DNA from: an uncultured Clostridia bacterium | Lineage (GTDB): Bacteria; Bacillota; Clostridia; Christensenellales; Aristaeellaceae | DNA length: 64,000 bases | Direction of reading: 5' to 3' | Assembly: GCA_934630705.1 (NCBI GenBank) | Contig: CAKTWP010000010.1 | Location: 14,509-78,508 of the forward strand | Shown: positions 8,437 to 17,674 of the stretch, piece by piece | How positions within the stretch are numbered: the first letter of the stretch is position 1 | Layout: every line of letters starts with the position of its first letter | Position numbers and translations under genes: made by a program | Notes under the pieces: model-generated | Databases searched by the model: none | What the model saw: the letters and a program-made list of their open reading frames with translations, nothing else | What the model was told of the DNA's origin: nothing

Positions 8437-9987
8437 TTATTTGCCCTCCGCCTGGCTGCGGGCTTCCAGCGCGGCGGTCACGCCGGCCAGCGCCCGCTGC
8501 AGCTGGCTCAGCGCCGCGGCGCAGCCCTCGGCCTCGTCCCGGCAGCTTCTGGCCTGCTCCGGCGCGGCCAGAGAAATCCTGCGCAGCTCCTCCAGCTTTT
8601 CCGTCAGCACGGAGAGCACGCTGTGGATGTTTTCATCAAACATGGCCAGCGACCGGGAAAAGCCCCCGGACATCTGATCCACAAAGGCGGCGTAGGTGCT
8701 GGACAGCCGCTGGCTGCTTTCATCCATCTGCTTGGACACATCGCCCGACATCTGCAGCGCTCCCTGAGCCTGGGCCTGCACGGCGGAAAGCACTTGTCCG
8801 CTCCAGGCGGCGTAATCCTTCATGGAGGCCTGCAATTCCTTCTGGGATGCTTTCATGGACGACAGGAACGCGTCCTGCTCCTGGGATGCAGTCATGATTC
8901 CGGAAAGCACCTGGGAGCCGTGGGTCAGGAACGCACCGCTGGCCTCCTGCCCCTGCTCCAGCGTGTCGATATAGCTTTCAAAGCGCTTCATCACCCGCTC
9001 GGTGACGGACTGCACATGGTCCAGGCTGGACAGAATCTGATCCGCGGCGGCCATGGTGCGATTGATGGATTCAAAGGAAACGGACTGGGCCTGATTCACC
9101 GCCGACAGCGTCTGCCCCAGCTGCACAAACTGGCCGCTGAGGGTTCGGTTCATCTGGGCGATAAACTGATTGGCAATGTTGCCTACCCCGTCGATCTGGG
9201 CCTGGGTCTGGCCCAGAATAAAGGCGTTCATGCTTTGGGAAACGGGCGCAAGGGATTTTTCCACCGAGGCCACAATCCCATCACTGACCTTGCTGCCCAG
9301 ATCTGCGGACAGATGGCGAAGCTGCGCGGAACGGTCCTCCTGCTGGCAGATCAGCTGCACCGTATCATCCAGAGGCTTTTGCATCACGATGTCGGTGAAC
9401 GCGTCGGTGAAATCATCCAGAGCGTTCACGGTGCTGCCGTGGGCCATGCGGTTGAGCACGTTAAAGGCCAGAGAGCAGGAAATACCGGCGATGGAGGTCA
9501 TGAAAGCGAAGGTCATCCCGGCAATCATCTGTGGGATGCTTTCCATCGTCTTGGCCGCGTCGCTCACATCCAGGCCGCCCAGACCCCGCATCAGGCCGAT
9601 GAACGTGCCCAGAATGCCCAGGCTGGTCAGCAGGCTGGGGATCACTTCGCCCAGCTGCTCATGCCCCACCGCGTAAATGGCGGAATCGTCGTTGATATAA
9701 TCCTCCACGTTGCAGTTCAGCCCCCGGGCGTCCAGCTGCTCGGCGTTCACCAGAAACCGCCGCCAGGGCACCTGCATTTCTTTGCCCAGAAACAATACAT
9801 CCTGCCATACCGGCCGGCCTTCGCCGGTGTTGGTTTCCAGCAGATGAATGGCCCGGCGCAGCCGATGGCCCGCCCGGCGCACCGGGATAATACATTTGAA
9901 AACGCCCATCAGCGTCACCAGCGCAATGGCCAGATAAATCAGCGTATCAGTTAAGTTTGCGGCGAGGGACGAAAGAAATTCGTTCAT
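8437..9987 (-). CDS. MotA/ExbB/ZorA-like channel protein with long helical tail
   Basis: A 516-residue protein. Three hydrophobic segments are visible at about residues 13-35, 116-137 (LTSLGILGTFIGLMRGL, the MotA/TolQ/ExbB signature region) and 153-177. The remaining about 330 residues are an Ala/Gln/Ser-rich helical tail with coiled-coil character, the arrangement known from ZorA of the Zorya anti-phage system rather than from flagellar MotA. It is first in a leftward operon with the ZorB-like partner immediately after. ZorC, ZorD or ZorE homologues are absent on both sides; the neighbours are a membrane protein and a dipeptidase. The start at 9987 has an AGGAGGG ribosome site. Confidence 0.82.
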   Translation of the reverse strand: MNEFLSSLAANLTDTLIYLAIALVTLMGVFKCIIPVRRAGHRLRRAIHLLETNTGEGRPVWQDVLFLGKEMQVPWRRFLVNAEQLDARGLNCNVEDYINDDSAIYAVGHEQLGEVIPSLLTSLGILGTFIGLMRGLGGLDVSDAAKTMESIPQMIAGMTFAFMTSIAGISCSLAFNVLNRMAHGSTVNALDDFTDAFTDIVMQKPLDDTVQLICQQEDRSAQLRHLSADLGSKVSDGIVASVEKSLAPVSQSMNAFILGQTQAQIDGVGNIANQFIAQMNRTLSGQFVQLGQTLSAVNQAQSVSFESINRTMAAADQILSSLDHVQSVTERVMKRFESYIDTLEQGQEASGAFLTHGSQVLSGIMTASQEQDAFLSSMKASQKELQASMKDYAAWSGQVLSAVQAQAQGALQMSGDVSKQMDESSQRLSSTYAAFVDQMSGGFSRSLAMFDENIHSVLSVLTEKLEELRRISLAAPEQARSCRDEAEGCAAALSQLQRALAGVTAALEARSQAEGK

Positions 9988-10099
9988 GCCCCTCCCTCCT
10001 TTCCGGGGAATCTGATTTTACCCCTACATTGTAATTGATTTCTTGCAAAAAAGCAATGGAATTGTAACAAACAAAAAGGTAAATTCTGGGCCGCTTTCA

Positions 10100-10129
10100 T
10101 TGACAGCAGGGCGATTCATGGGGTATGAT
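10100..10129 (+). promoter_or_regulatory. Putative promoter of the CapA-like gene
   Basis: A consensus TTGACA (10100-10105), an 18-base spacer and TATGAT (10124-10129) lie 40 bases upstream of the start at 10169, divergent from the ZorA-like gene. Confidence 0.6.
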
Positions 10130-10168
10130 GAACTATACTGCCTCATCGTTTTGCAAGGAGGGATTCGG

Positions 10169-11314
10169 ATGCATCGATTATTCGCGGCGCTGCTGGCCGT
10201 TTTGCTGGCGCTTGGCTGCTTTTCTTTCGCCCTGGGCGAGGCCCGCACGGCCATTCCCGCCGCCACGCCTACGCCCCTGCCCACCCCGGAACCAACGCCG
10301 GTTCCCACACCGGAGCCCCTGATTTATGAAGCGCCCAAGCAGGTGAAGGTCACCTTCGTTGGCGATTGCACCTTGGGCTGCACCTCATCCGAGCGGGAAA
10401 AATCCAGCGGCTTTGAATCCTTCATTTACCGCAACGGCCTGACCTATCCCTTTGAAAAGGTGCAGGAGATTTTCGCCAACGACGATTGCACCGTGATTAA
10501 CCTGGAAAGTGTGTTTTACGACACGGACGCGGGCAAGGTGAGCAAGACTTACAATTTCCGTGCGCCCATGTCCTTTGCGGAAATGCTGCCGCTGTCCTCC
10601 ATTGAAGCCGCGTCCATCGCCAATAACCATACCGGGGATTACGGCTCCTATGGCATCAGGTCCACGGTGCTGGCGCTGCAGCAGCAGGGCGTAAATTATT
10701 TCGGCTCCACCGAGGAAACGGACGCGGTATACGTGCTGGAAAAGGACGGGGTGAAAATCGGCTTTGTGGCGGCGTATATTTCCTATTGGTGGGGCCATAA
10801 GCAGCAGATTCAGGAATGCTTTGATTTTCTGCGGGAGCGGGGGTGCCAGGTGATCGTGGCGTGCATTCACGGCGGCGTGGAATATGATACCCGCCACGAC
10901 ATGCATCAGGAAAACATGGCCAACGCCATGATCCGCTATGGGGCGGATCTGGTGGTGGGCCATCATCCCCATGTGCTGCAGGGGGTGCGGGTAAACAGCG
11001 GCGTGACCACGCTGTGGAGCCTTGGCAACTTCTCCTTTGGGGGCAATTCCAAGGTGCGGTCCATCCATTCCGTGATCGCCCAGGTGACCTTTTCCTTTGA
11101 CAACAGCAACGCCTATCTGGGCCATCAGCTGAATCTGATTCCCGCCCATATGTCCGGCACCGCGGAATACAACAACTATCAGCCCGTGCTGGTTTCCGGC
11201 GCGGAGGCAGATCAGGTGATCGCCGCCATGCAGGAGGACACGCTCTTTCCCCTGCAGCCCTACATCGAGGGGGTGGGTGCGGTACAGCGGTTCGTGCCCG
11301 CGATGCAGAAATGA
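10169..11314 (+). CDS. CapA family (poly-gamma-glutamate synthesis type) metallophosphatase-like protein, secreted
   Basis: A 381-residue protein. An N-terminal signal peptide (about 1-23) is followed by a Thr-Pro-rich linker (about 30-50) and then a calcineurin-like CapA fold: FVGDCTLG (D66), NLESVF, IANNHTGDYG, ACIHGGVEY and GHHPHVLQG are the usual metal-site motifs. The start ATG at 10169 has AAGGAGG seven bases upstream; a longer upstream reading has no ribosome site and would include the promoter. CapA proteins occur in poly-gamma-glutamate loci, but no capB, capC or capE is here. Many stand-alone Firmicute homologues have no proven role, so the product name should be taken as a family name only. 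Confidence 0.85.
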   Translation: MHRLFAALLAVLLALGCFSFALGEARTAIPAATPTPLPTPEPTPVPTPEPLIYEAPKQVKVTFVGDCTLGCTSSEREKSSGFESFIYRNGLTYPFEKVQEIFANDDCTVINLESVFYDTDAGKVSKTYNFRAPMSFAEMLPLSSIEAASIANNHTGDYGSYGIRSTVLALQQQGVNYFGSTEETDAVYVLEKDGVKIGFVAAYISYWWGHKQQIQECFDFLRERGCQVIVACIHGGVEYDTRHDMHQENMANAMIRYGADLVVGHHPHVLQGVRVNSGVTTLWSLGNFSFGGNSKVRSIHSVIAQVTFSFDNSNAYLGHQLNLIPAHMSGTAEYNNYQPVLVSGAEADQVIAAMQEDTLFPLQPYIEGVGAVQRFVPAMQK

Positions 11315-11357
11315 CGGTTTTTCCGCGGCTTTTTTTGCCCGGAAAGGGCCGCCCGCC

Positions 11358-11386
11358 TTGCAATGCGGCGCAGATCGCGGTATAAT
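11358..11386 (+). promoter_or_regulatory. Putative promoter of hprK
   Basis: TTGCAA (11358-11363), a 17-base spacer and a perfect TATAAT (11381-11386) lie 37 bases before the hprK start at 11423. Confidence 0.55.
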
Positions 11387-11422
11387 ATTTTTTATCCTTG
11401 AGCCAGAAAACGGAGGCATTGG

Positions 11423-12343
11423 ATGATTAACGCACAGGATTTTATCAAGTCCCTTTCCCTGCAGGTGCTCAGCCCTTCCTCCCGCCAGGAATGGGATATT
11501 CATTCGGCGGAGCTGAACCGCCCCGGCTTGCAGTTCGTGGGCTTTTATGAGCATTTTGCCGAGGAGCGGCCCCAGGTGGTGGGGCTGACGGAAATGTCCT
11601 ATCTGGAATCGCTGCCCGAGGAGGTGCGGCAGGAACGGCTGGAAATGTATTTTTCCTATGCCATCCCCTGCGTGATTCTCTGCCGGGGCATGCGCCCGCC
11701 CCAGGAAATGCAGCAGCTGGCCCAGGCTCATGACGTGGCCCTGCTGCGCTCTGATCTGATCACCACCCGGTTCACCGTCAATGCCATGAACTATCTGAAC
11801 CGCTGCCTGGCCCCCCGGGCCACCCTCCACGGCGTGCTGGTGGACGTATACGGCGTGGGCGTGCTGATTACCGGCGAAAGCGGCGTGGGCAAAAGCGAGG
11901 CGGCGCTGGAGCTGGTCAAGCGCGGCCATCAGCTGGTGGCGGACGACGTGGTGGACGTCTGCCGGGTGACGGACAACCGACTTACCGGTGAATCCCCCGA
12001 AACCGTGCGCCATTTCATGGAGATCCGCGGCATTGGGATCATCGACATCAAGGCCATGTACGGCGTAGGCGCGGTGCTTATGTCCAAGAGCATTGATCTG
12101 GTGATTCATCTGGAGCCCTGGAAGGAGAAGAAGGCCTATGACCGACTGGGCCTGTCTGAGGATTTCACCACCATCATGGACGTGCGGGTGCCCCAGCTGG
12201 TGCTGCCCGTGCGGCCCGGACGGAATCTGGCCATCATCATCGAGGTGGCCGCGCGGAATTTCTCCCTTAAGCACATGGGCTATTCCGCCGCCAAGGAGCT
12301 GGATCGCCGGCTCAACGAAATGATGACCGGCATGGGCAAATAA
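11423..12343 (+). CDS. hprK: HPr kinase/phosphorylase
   Basis: A 306-residue protein of the usual family length. The C-terminal kinase half has the Walker A motif GESGVGKS (151-158) and the HPrK/P signature EIRGIGIIDIKAMYG (about 202-216). The enzyme phosphorylates HPr on its regulatory Ser and reverses this with phosphate, making it the central switch of carbon catabolite repression in Firmicutes. The start has ACGGAGGCATTGG upstream. It is followed 42 bases later by a ROK glucokinase, so a sugar-sensing switch and a glycolytic entry enzyme are probably co-transcribed. No ptsH is in the window. Confidence 0.95.
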   Translation: MINAQDFIKSLSLQVLSPSSRQEWDIHSAELNRPGLQFVGFYEHFAEERPQVVGLTEMSYLESLPEEVRQERLEMYFSYAIPCVILCRGMRPPQEMQQLAQAHDVALLRSDLITTRFTVNAMNYLNRCLAPRATLHGVLVDVYGVGVLITGESGVGKSEAALELVKRGHQLVADDVVDVCRVTDNRLTGESPETVRHFMEIRGIGIIDIKAMYGVGAVLMSKSIDLVIHLEPWKEKKAYDRLGLSEDFTTIMDVRVPQLVLPVRPGRNLAIIIEVAARNFSLKHMGYSAAKELDRRLNEMMTGMGK

Positions 12344-12385
12344 GGCAGGCAATACAAGATTTTATATACGGAAGGAAGATTGGCT

Positions 12386-13336
12386 ATGGTATACATTGGC
12401 GTGGATCTGGGCGGAACGAACATTGCCGTAGGCGTGGTATCCGAGGAAGGAAACATCCTGGCGCAGGCCTCCACCAAGACCCTCTATCAGCGGCCCTATC
12501 AGGAAATCGTGAAGGACATGGCAAGCTGCGCCCACAAGGCGCTGGAAACGGCGCATCTGACGGTGGACGATGTGCACAGCATCGGCATCGGCATTCCCGG
12601 CGTGGCGGATCAGAAGGACGGCCGGGTGATCTTCTGCACCAATCTGGCCTGGCATGACATTCCTCTGCGGGCCGAGCTGCAAAAGTATATCAATAAGCCT
12701 GTTTACATCGACAATGACGCCACCGTGGCCGGCCTGGCGGAGAGCTATGCGGGCGTAAGCGCGGGCTGCCAGAGCAGCGTGTTCCTCACCCTTGGCACCG
12801 GCGTGGGCGCGGGAATTGTGATCAACGGCAAGCCCTGGAGCGGCGCACACGGCGTGGGCAGCGAGCTGGGGCATATGACGCTGGTGGTGGACGGCGTTCC
12901 CTGCACCTGCGGCAACGACGGCTGCGTGGAGCGCTATTGCAGCGCCACGGCCATTATCCGCATGGCCAAGCAGGCCTGCCTGGGCTATCCCGAAAGCGAA
13001 ATCCTCAAGCTGGCCGGCGGCGATCCGGAAAAGATCAATGCCAAGATCGTCATTGACGCGGCCAAGCAGGGGGACCATACGGCCATGGAAGTGTTCGAGC
13101 GCTATGCCCGGTATCTGGCCATCACGGTGAATAATATCACCGCGTTCATGGATCCGGAAATGATCGTGCTGGGCGGCGGCGTGAGCAGCGCGGGCCAGTT
13201 CCTGCTGGACGCGGTGGAGGAAAAGCTGCCCCGCTATCTGATGTATAAGACCCTGCCCAGCCCCAAGCTGGTGCTGGCCAAGCTGGGCAACGAAGCCGGC
13301 ATCATCGGCGCGGCCATGCTGGGAAAAGCGCAGTAA
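12386..13336 (+). CDS. glcK: ROK family glucokinase
   Basis: A 316-residue ROK kinase. VDLGGTNIAVG at the N-terminus is the phosphate-binding motif, TLGTGVGAG the second, and CTCGNDGCVE (C173, C175, C180) the ROK zinc-binding motif. The family phosphorylates glucose with ATP; some members use N-acetylmannosamine or fructose, so substrate is inferred from the glucokinase-like overall sequence. The ATG at 12386 was chosen over a TTG two codons upstream because GGAAGGA is optimally placed for it. It sits directly after hprK. With four sugar importers and no PTS genes in this window, it would take up intracellular glucose released by glycosidases. Confidence 0.9.
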   Translation: MVYIGVDLGGTNIAVGVVSEEGNILAQASTKTLYQRPYQEIVKDMASCAHKALETAHLTVDDVHSIGIGIPGVADQKDGRVIFCTNLAWHDIPLRAELQKYINKPVYIDNDATVAGLAESYAGVSAGCQSSVFLTLGTGVGAGIVINGKPWSGAHGVGSELGHMTLVVDGVPCTCGNDGCVERYCSATAIIRMAKQACLGYPESEILKLAGGDPEKINAKIVIDAAKQGDHTAMEVFERYARYLAITVNNITAFMDPEMIVLGGGVSSAGQFLLDAVEEKLPRYLMYKTLPSPKLVLAKLGNEAGIIGAAMLGKAQ

Positions 13337-13492
13337 AGGCAAGGCGATACTGAAGGAACCGCTTTTGCGTCAAAACGCTTTTTCAAGGTGCCTTTCCAAA
13401 ACCATTTGGAATAAAAGAGTAAATGACCGGCTGCTTTCTCCCGAAGCGGAGAGCAAACCGCGTTGTTGCATACACGACGGGAGGCAAAGAAA

Positions 13493-14878
13493 ATGGACTA
13501 TCTGGTTCGGCAATTATTCCGGGAAACGCCGGCGGACGGCACAGTAGTGACCGTATCCGGCTGGGTGCGCACCCTGCGGGACAGCAAGGCATTTGCCTTT
13601 ATCGAGCTCAACGACGGCAGCTTTTTCAAAAACGTGCAGATCGTCTGCGAAGAGACGCTGCCCAATTTCAAGGAAGTGGTCAAGACCACCATCGGCTCAG
13701 CCATCACGGTGACGGGCGTATTGGCCCTGACCCCGGAAATGAAGCAGCCCTTTGAGATCAAGGCCCAGACGGTGGAGATCGTGGGGATGAGCGCGCCGGA
13801 GTATCCCCTGCAAAAGAAACGCCACACCGTGGAATTCCTGCGCACCCAGGCGCATTTGCGCCCCCGCACCAACCTGTTCAGCGCAGTGTTCCGCATTCGG
13901 TCCATTGCGGCCCAGGCCATCCACGCCTTCTTTGCCAATCGGAATTTCGTGTATGTGCATACGCCCATTATCACCGGCAGCGACTGCGAGGGCGCGGGCG
14001 AAATGTTCCGGGCTACCACGCTGGACCTGAACAACCTGCCCAAGGACGAGCAGGGAAAGGTGCTGGACAAGGCGGATTTCTTCGGCAAGCAGGCTAACCT
14101 TACCGTCTCCGGGCAGCTGAACGCCGAATGCTTTGCCCTGGCCTTCCGCAATGTATACACCTTCGGGCCCACCTTCCGCGCCGAAAAATCCTACACGCCC
14201 CGCCATGCTGCGGAGTTCTGGATGATCGAACCGGAAATCGCCTTCGCCGATCTGAACGACGATATGGAGCTGGCTGAGGACATGCTCAAATACGTGGTGG
14301 CGGATGTGCTGGAAAAAGCGCCGGAAGAGCTGGAATTCCTCAATCAGTTCGTGGATAAGGAGCTGCTGCAGCGGCTGCATAAGGTGGTGGAGAGCAAGTT
14401 TGCCCGGGTGAGCTACACCGACGCCATCGACATCCTGCAGAAGGCGGATAAGGAATTTGAATACAAGGTGTTCTGGGGCATGGATATCCAGACCGAACAC
14501 GAGCGCTATCTGGCCGAGCAGCATTTCGGCTGCCCTGTGTGCGTTTACAATTATCCCAAGGATATCAAGGCCTTCTATATGCGCATGAACGACGACCAGA
14601 AAACCGTGGCTGCGGTGGACGTGCTGGTGCCCGGCATTGGCGAGCTGATCGGCGGAAGCCAGCGTGAGGAGCGGCTGGATCTGCTGGAAAAGCGTATCGA
14701 TGAACTGAAGCTGGGCCGGGAAAACTACTGGTGGTATCTGGAACTGCGCAAGTTTGGCTCGGCGCCCCACGCAGGCTTTGGCATGGGCTTCGAGCGGCTG
14801 ATTATGTATTTGACCGGCGTGAGCAACATCCGCGATGTGCTCCCCTTCCCCCGGACCACCGGCAACGCGGACTTCTAA
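13493..14878 (+). CDS. asnS: Asparaginyl-tRNA synthetase
   Basis: A 461-residue class IIb synthetase. The N-terminal OB-fold anticodon domain (about 15-100) begins [14 protein letters not shown]. The catalytic core contains FRAEKS (motif 2 region) and [15 protein letters not shown] (motif 3), with FRATT and PRT-type contacts at the C-terminus ([10 protein letters not shown]). The length and the C-terminus fit AsnRS rather than AspRS, which carries a GAD insertion. The start at 13493 has GGGAGGCAAAGAAA upstream. I looked for a T-box leader in the 156 bases before the gene and did not see the conserved T-box sequence. A separate promoter is not obvious. Confidence 0.93.
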   Translation: MDYLVRQLFRETPADGTVVTVSGWVRTLRDSKAFAFIELNDGSFFKNVQIVCEETLPNFKEVVKTTIGSAITVTGVLALTPEMKQPFEIKAQTVEIVGMSAPEYPLQKKRHTVEFLRTQAHLRPRTNLFSAVFRIRSIAAQAIHAFFANRNFVYVHTPIITGSDCEGAGEMFRATTLDLNNLPKDEQGKVLDKADFFGKQANLTVSGQLNAECFALAFRNVYTFGPTFRAEKSYTPRHAAEFWMIEPEIAFADLNDDMELAEDMLKYVVADVLEKAPEELEFLNQFVDKELLQRLHKVVESKFARVSYTDAIDILQKADKEFEYKVFWGMDIQTEHERYLAEQHFGCPVCVYNYPKDIKAFYMRMNDDQKTVAAVDVLVPGIGELIGGSQREERLDLLEKRIDELKLGRENYWWYLELRKFGSAPHAGFGMGFERLIMYLTGVSNIRDVLPFPRTTGNADF

Positions 14879-14912
14879 CACCCGCAGCGCCTCGCGGCAG
14901 TATCGCAGAGGG

Positions 14913-14957
14913 AGTGCTTTTGGCAGGCAACAGATGGTGCTTCATGCCAAAAGCGCT
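14913..14957. repeat. Inverted repeat downstream of asnS
   Basis: A 13-base stem (AGTGCTTTTGGCA with TGCCAAAAGCGCT, one G-U pair) encloses a 19-base loop. No T-run follows on either strand, so it is not a standard intrinsic terminator. Confidence 0.5.
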
Positions 14958-14995
14958 TTGGAAATAAAAAACAGAACGTAATCTTGTCATCAAGT

Positions 14996-15046
14996 GCCCC
15001 AGCAGGAGTGAAAACGGTTTGCCGTCTTTTCCCGCTGGGGCTCTTT
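14996..15046 (+). terminator. Putative terminator of asnS
   Basis: GCCCCAGC (14996-15003) pairs with GCTGGGGC (15034-15041) around a long loop and is followed by CTCTTT. The loop is large and the T-run short, so strength is uncertain. The rest of the 14879-15136 gap holds no recognisable gene. Confidence 0.45.
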
Positions 15047-15136
15047 GCTGACGGAATCCAGCGCAAAACCGCTTTCGATACCTTCCGCCTTTCCATCGCT
15101 CCCGTGAACCCGTTTTAACCTGGCTTCTCCCATACG

Positions 15137-15165
15137 AAAAACCGCCGTGCATTGCTGCACGGCGG
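15137..15165 (-). terminator. Terminator of the 18619-15187 ABC operon
   Basis: A perfect 10-base stem (CCGCCGTGCA/TGCACGGCGG) with a 4-base loop is followed on the minus strand by TTTTT, 22 bases after the binding-protein stop. Confidence 0.9.
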
Positions 15166-15186
15166 CCGTTGTTTTGCCCGTTTGAA

Positions 15187-16713
15187 TTACTTGGAAGCGT
15201 TGAAGCGCTCGGTATAGATCTCGATGTAACGATCCAGACCCAGAGCGTTCAGCTCGGCCTTATAATCTTCCCAATCGGCGTCAATATCGATTTCGCCCTG
15301 GCACCAGGCGGCAATGCGCTGGCTGATGGTGGACTTGATGTCGGTCTTGAGGACGGACAGCTCGTCGTTGGTATCGGTATCGAAGATGTAGCAGCTGGGC
15401 ATTACTTCATGGGTCGCAAAGGGCGCATAGAAGTTGTTGATGGTGTCCTTGGTGATCATGTCTTCAGAGGGGATAATCTTGGCATAGGTCTCGTCGGACA
15501 CATAGCTGTTGGCGCGGAAGGAGGACTGAGAAATGTTCCAGATATCCCAGTTGGAATCGGCGGGCGGGGGAACCACGGAGTAAGTGCCATCTTCATTGGC
15601 GATCAGGCCGCCCACGCCATCCGGAGGATTGATCAGGCCGTATTCCAGCTGCAGGCCGTTCTTTTCGGAATAAGCGGTCTCGATCACGCGCCAGGCCGCG
15701 TCGATGTCCTTGCAGGAGGCAGAGATGGCGAAGGAGATGGGCCGGGTGGGAGAACCGCTGACGTTCACATACTGGTTGCCGTTGGCGTCCTTCATGGCGG
15801 GCAGCAGCACATACTGGTCAGCCGTCTTGGCCATCAGAGCTTCAATGGTCCAGGCCAGGCCCACGCCGCCGATGGCGGTTTCGCCGCCGCAATAGGCATA
15901 GTAATCCTGCCAGGGCTGGGTGAAGGTTTCGGGATCGGCCAGGCCATTCTCGAAGCACTTGCGCATGAACTTCATCAGATCCTTGAACGCGTCGGTGTTG
16001 GCGGTCCAGGTCAGGTTGCCTTCGTCATCCACGCAGAACCAGTCCACGTCGGTGTTCTGCACAATGCCAAAGCCATTGCCGAAATAGCCGGCAGCTTCCG
16101 CAAAGTCCACGAAGGGGATTTCGTCCGCCTCGCCGTTCTGGTTGGGATCGCCGGTCTTGAACGCCATCAGGCAATCGAACAGATCGTCCAGATTATCGGG
16201 AACTTCCTTGCCCAGGTAATCCAGCCAGGTCTTGTTGATGAACCAGCAGTCGGACACCTTGCGGTAGCAGTCCTTGTTGTAAGCGGGGATGGAATAGATG
16301 GAGCCATCCGGATAGGTGATGGGGATGAGCAGCTCAGGATGATCTTCGAACATCTTCTTGACGTTGGTGCTGTTCTCGATGTAATCGTTGAGCTTCACAA
16401 AGGCTTCCAGATTGCTCTGCATATCGGAGACGCTCAGGTTGTAAGCGCCGATCCACAGATCGGGCATCTGGTTGGTGCCAATGAGGATGGACTTGCGCTG
16501 CGCCCAGTCGGACTTGACGGTTTCCCACACCAGGTTCACGTTCGCTTCCTCAGCGATCTGGAGCCAGATGGGGCTGTCGTCAAAGGCAGGGCAGGCAGAG
16601 TGCTGCGCGATCACGGCGGTCAGCGTCACCTTTTCGTCGCCCTCGGCGTACGCAAAGGAGCAGCAGGCCAGCGCAAGGGCCAGAACCAGCAGCAGGGATA
16701 CGATGCGTTTCAT
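15187..16713 (-). CDS. Sugar ABC transporter extracellular solute-binding protein (LipO type)
   Basis: A 508-residue binding protein for a CUT1 importer. The start at 16713 (MKRIVSLLL) has AGAGGAGGTAACC upstream; the longer reading has no ribosome site. The signal sequence ends SFAYA-EG, a signal peptidase I type site; a Cys pair lies earlier but not in a canonical lipobox. The mature part has the family pattern of long LipO/YtcQ proteins (an early GTNQMPDLWIG segment, a C-terminal region rich in Asp and Trp such as DIDADWEDY). It is last in the operon with two permeases. The ligand is unknown; relatives bind oligosaccharides. Confidence 0.87.
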   Translation of the reverse strand: MKRIVSLLLVLALALACCSFAYAEGDEKVTLTAVIAQHSACPAFDDSPIWLQIAEEANVNLVWETVKSDWAQRKSILIGTNQMPDLWIGAYNLSVSDMQSNLEAFVKLNDYIENSTNVKKMFEDHPELLIPITYPDGSIYSIPAYNKDCYRKVSDCWFINKTWLDYLGKEVPDNLDDLFDCLMAFKTGDPNQNGEADEIPFVDFAEAAGYFGNGFGIVQNTDVDWFCVDDEGNLTWTANTDAFKDLMKFMRKCFENGLADPETFTQPWQDYYAYCGGETAIGGVGLAWTIEALMAKTADQYVLLPAMKDANGNQYVNVSGSPTRPISFAISASCKDIDAAWRVIETAYSEKNGLQLEYGLINPPDGVGGLIANEDGTYSVVPPPADSNWDIWNISQSSFRANSYVSDETYAKIIPSEDMITKDTINNFYAPFATHEVMPSCYIFDTDTNDELSVLKTDIKSTISQRIAAWCQGEIDIDADWEDYKAELNALGLDRYIEIYTERFNASK

Positions 16714-16771
16714 TGGGGTTACCTCCTCTTCTTTATCTCCATACCCGCCGCTCAGGCGGCGCGGCATAAAG

Positions 16772-17659
16772 TCAGCCTTTAATCGAGCCAAGCATAACGC
16801 CCTTGGCAAAGAATTTCTGCAGGAAGGGATAAACCATCATGATGGGCAGGGTCGATACCACGATCAGGGCGTACTTGATCTGCTCGGACGTCATCAGACG
16901 GCTGGAATAGTCCATGCCGGTCTGATCGGCGGATTCCTGGGTGCTCAGCAGAATATTGCGCAGCACCATCTGCAGCGTGGTCTTGGCCGGATCGCTGATA
17001 TAAATCAGCGCTTTGTAATACTCGTTCCAATAGCCCACGGCATAATACAGGGAAATCACGGCCACGATGGCGCGGCACAGCGGCATGCCGATCTTGATGA
17101 GGAACCGGGTGTAGGAGCAGCCGTCCAGCCGGGCAGATTCAAACAGCTCCTCGGGGATATTGGTGGCAAAGAAGGTGCGGGCGATAATCATGTTATACAC
17201 GCTCACCGCGCCGGGCAGCACCATCACCCAATAGGTGTTGAGCAGCCCCAGTTCGCTGATGACCAGATAGGTGGGGATCAGACCGCCGCCAAAGAACATG
17301 GTGATGGTGAAAAACATCATGATGGCGTTGCGGAAGGGCAGCTCTTTGCGGGACAGGGCGTAGGATGCCATCAGCGTGGCCGCCAGGGAAATGGCCGTGC
17401 CGCCCAGGGTATAGGCCAGGGTGTTTTTCAGGCCCGTCCAGATCCGGGGATCCTCAAACACCAGCTTGTAGCCCTCCAGCGTAATGCCCCGGGGAATCAG
17501 GAAGGTGTGGCCCGTAAGCACCAGCCGGGGATTGGAGAAGGACGCGATCACCACGAAATACATCGGATAGAAGCAAATAATCAGCGCCAGAAAGCCCAGA
17601 ACCGCAAACAGGATGTCAAAGGCGATATCCTCGTTGCTCCGTTGATGACGTTTGAACAT
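16772..17659 (-). CDS. Carbohydrate ABC transporter permease (YtcP type)
   Basis: A 295-residue inner-membrane permease with six predicted transmembrane segments beginning at about residue 15. The EAA loop that contacts the ATPase reads ELFESARLDGCSYTRFLIKI near residue 170. The C-terminus KGVMLGSIKG is the typical YtcP ending. The start follows GAGGAGGAAAGAA, 15 bases after the upstream permease stop. It forms a heterodimer with that permease. No ATPase gene is in this operon. Confidence 0.92.
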   Translation of the reverse strand: MFKRHQRSNEDIAFDILFAVLGFLALIICFYPMYFVVIASFSNPRLVLTGHTFLIPRGITLEGYKLVFEDPRIWTGLKNTLAYTLGGTAISLAATLMASYALSRKELPFRNAIMMFFTITMFFGGGLIPTYLVISELGLLNTYWVMVLPGAVSVYNMIIARTFFATNIPEELFESARLDGCSYTRFLIKIGMPLCRAIVAVISLYYAVGYWNEYYKALIYISDPAKTTLQMVLRNILLSTQESADQTGMDYSSRLMTSEQIKYALIVVSTLPIMMVYPFLQKFFAKGVMLGSIKG

Positions 17660-17674
17660 CTTTCTTTCCTCCTC

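Noticed and set aside
7639..9954. 771-codon open frame on the plus strand opposite the ZorAB-like genes
   Set aside because: Same composition artefact (His/Gln/Leu-rich); no ribosome site.
10385..12352. 655-codon frame on the minus strand across capA-like and hprK
   Set aside because: Spans two recognised genes on the other strand and has no protein family features.
13337..13492. Possible T-box leader before asnS
   Set aside because: The conserved T-box sequence and specifier stem were not found; only a weak stem with a mismatch near 13353-13377.
14913..14957. Terminator of asnS at the long 13-base stem
   Set aside because: No T-run follows on either strand; the later hairpin at 14996-15046 is the better candidate.
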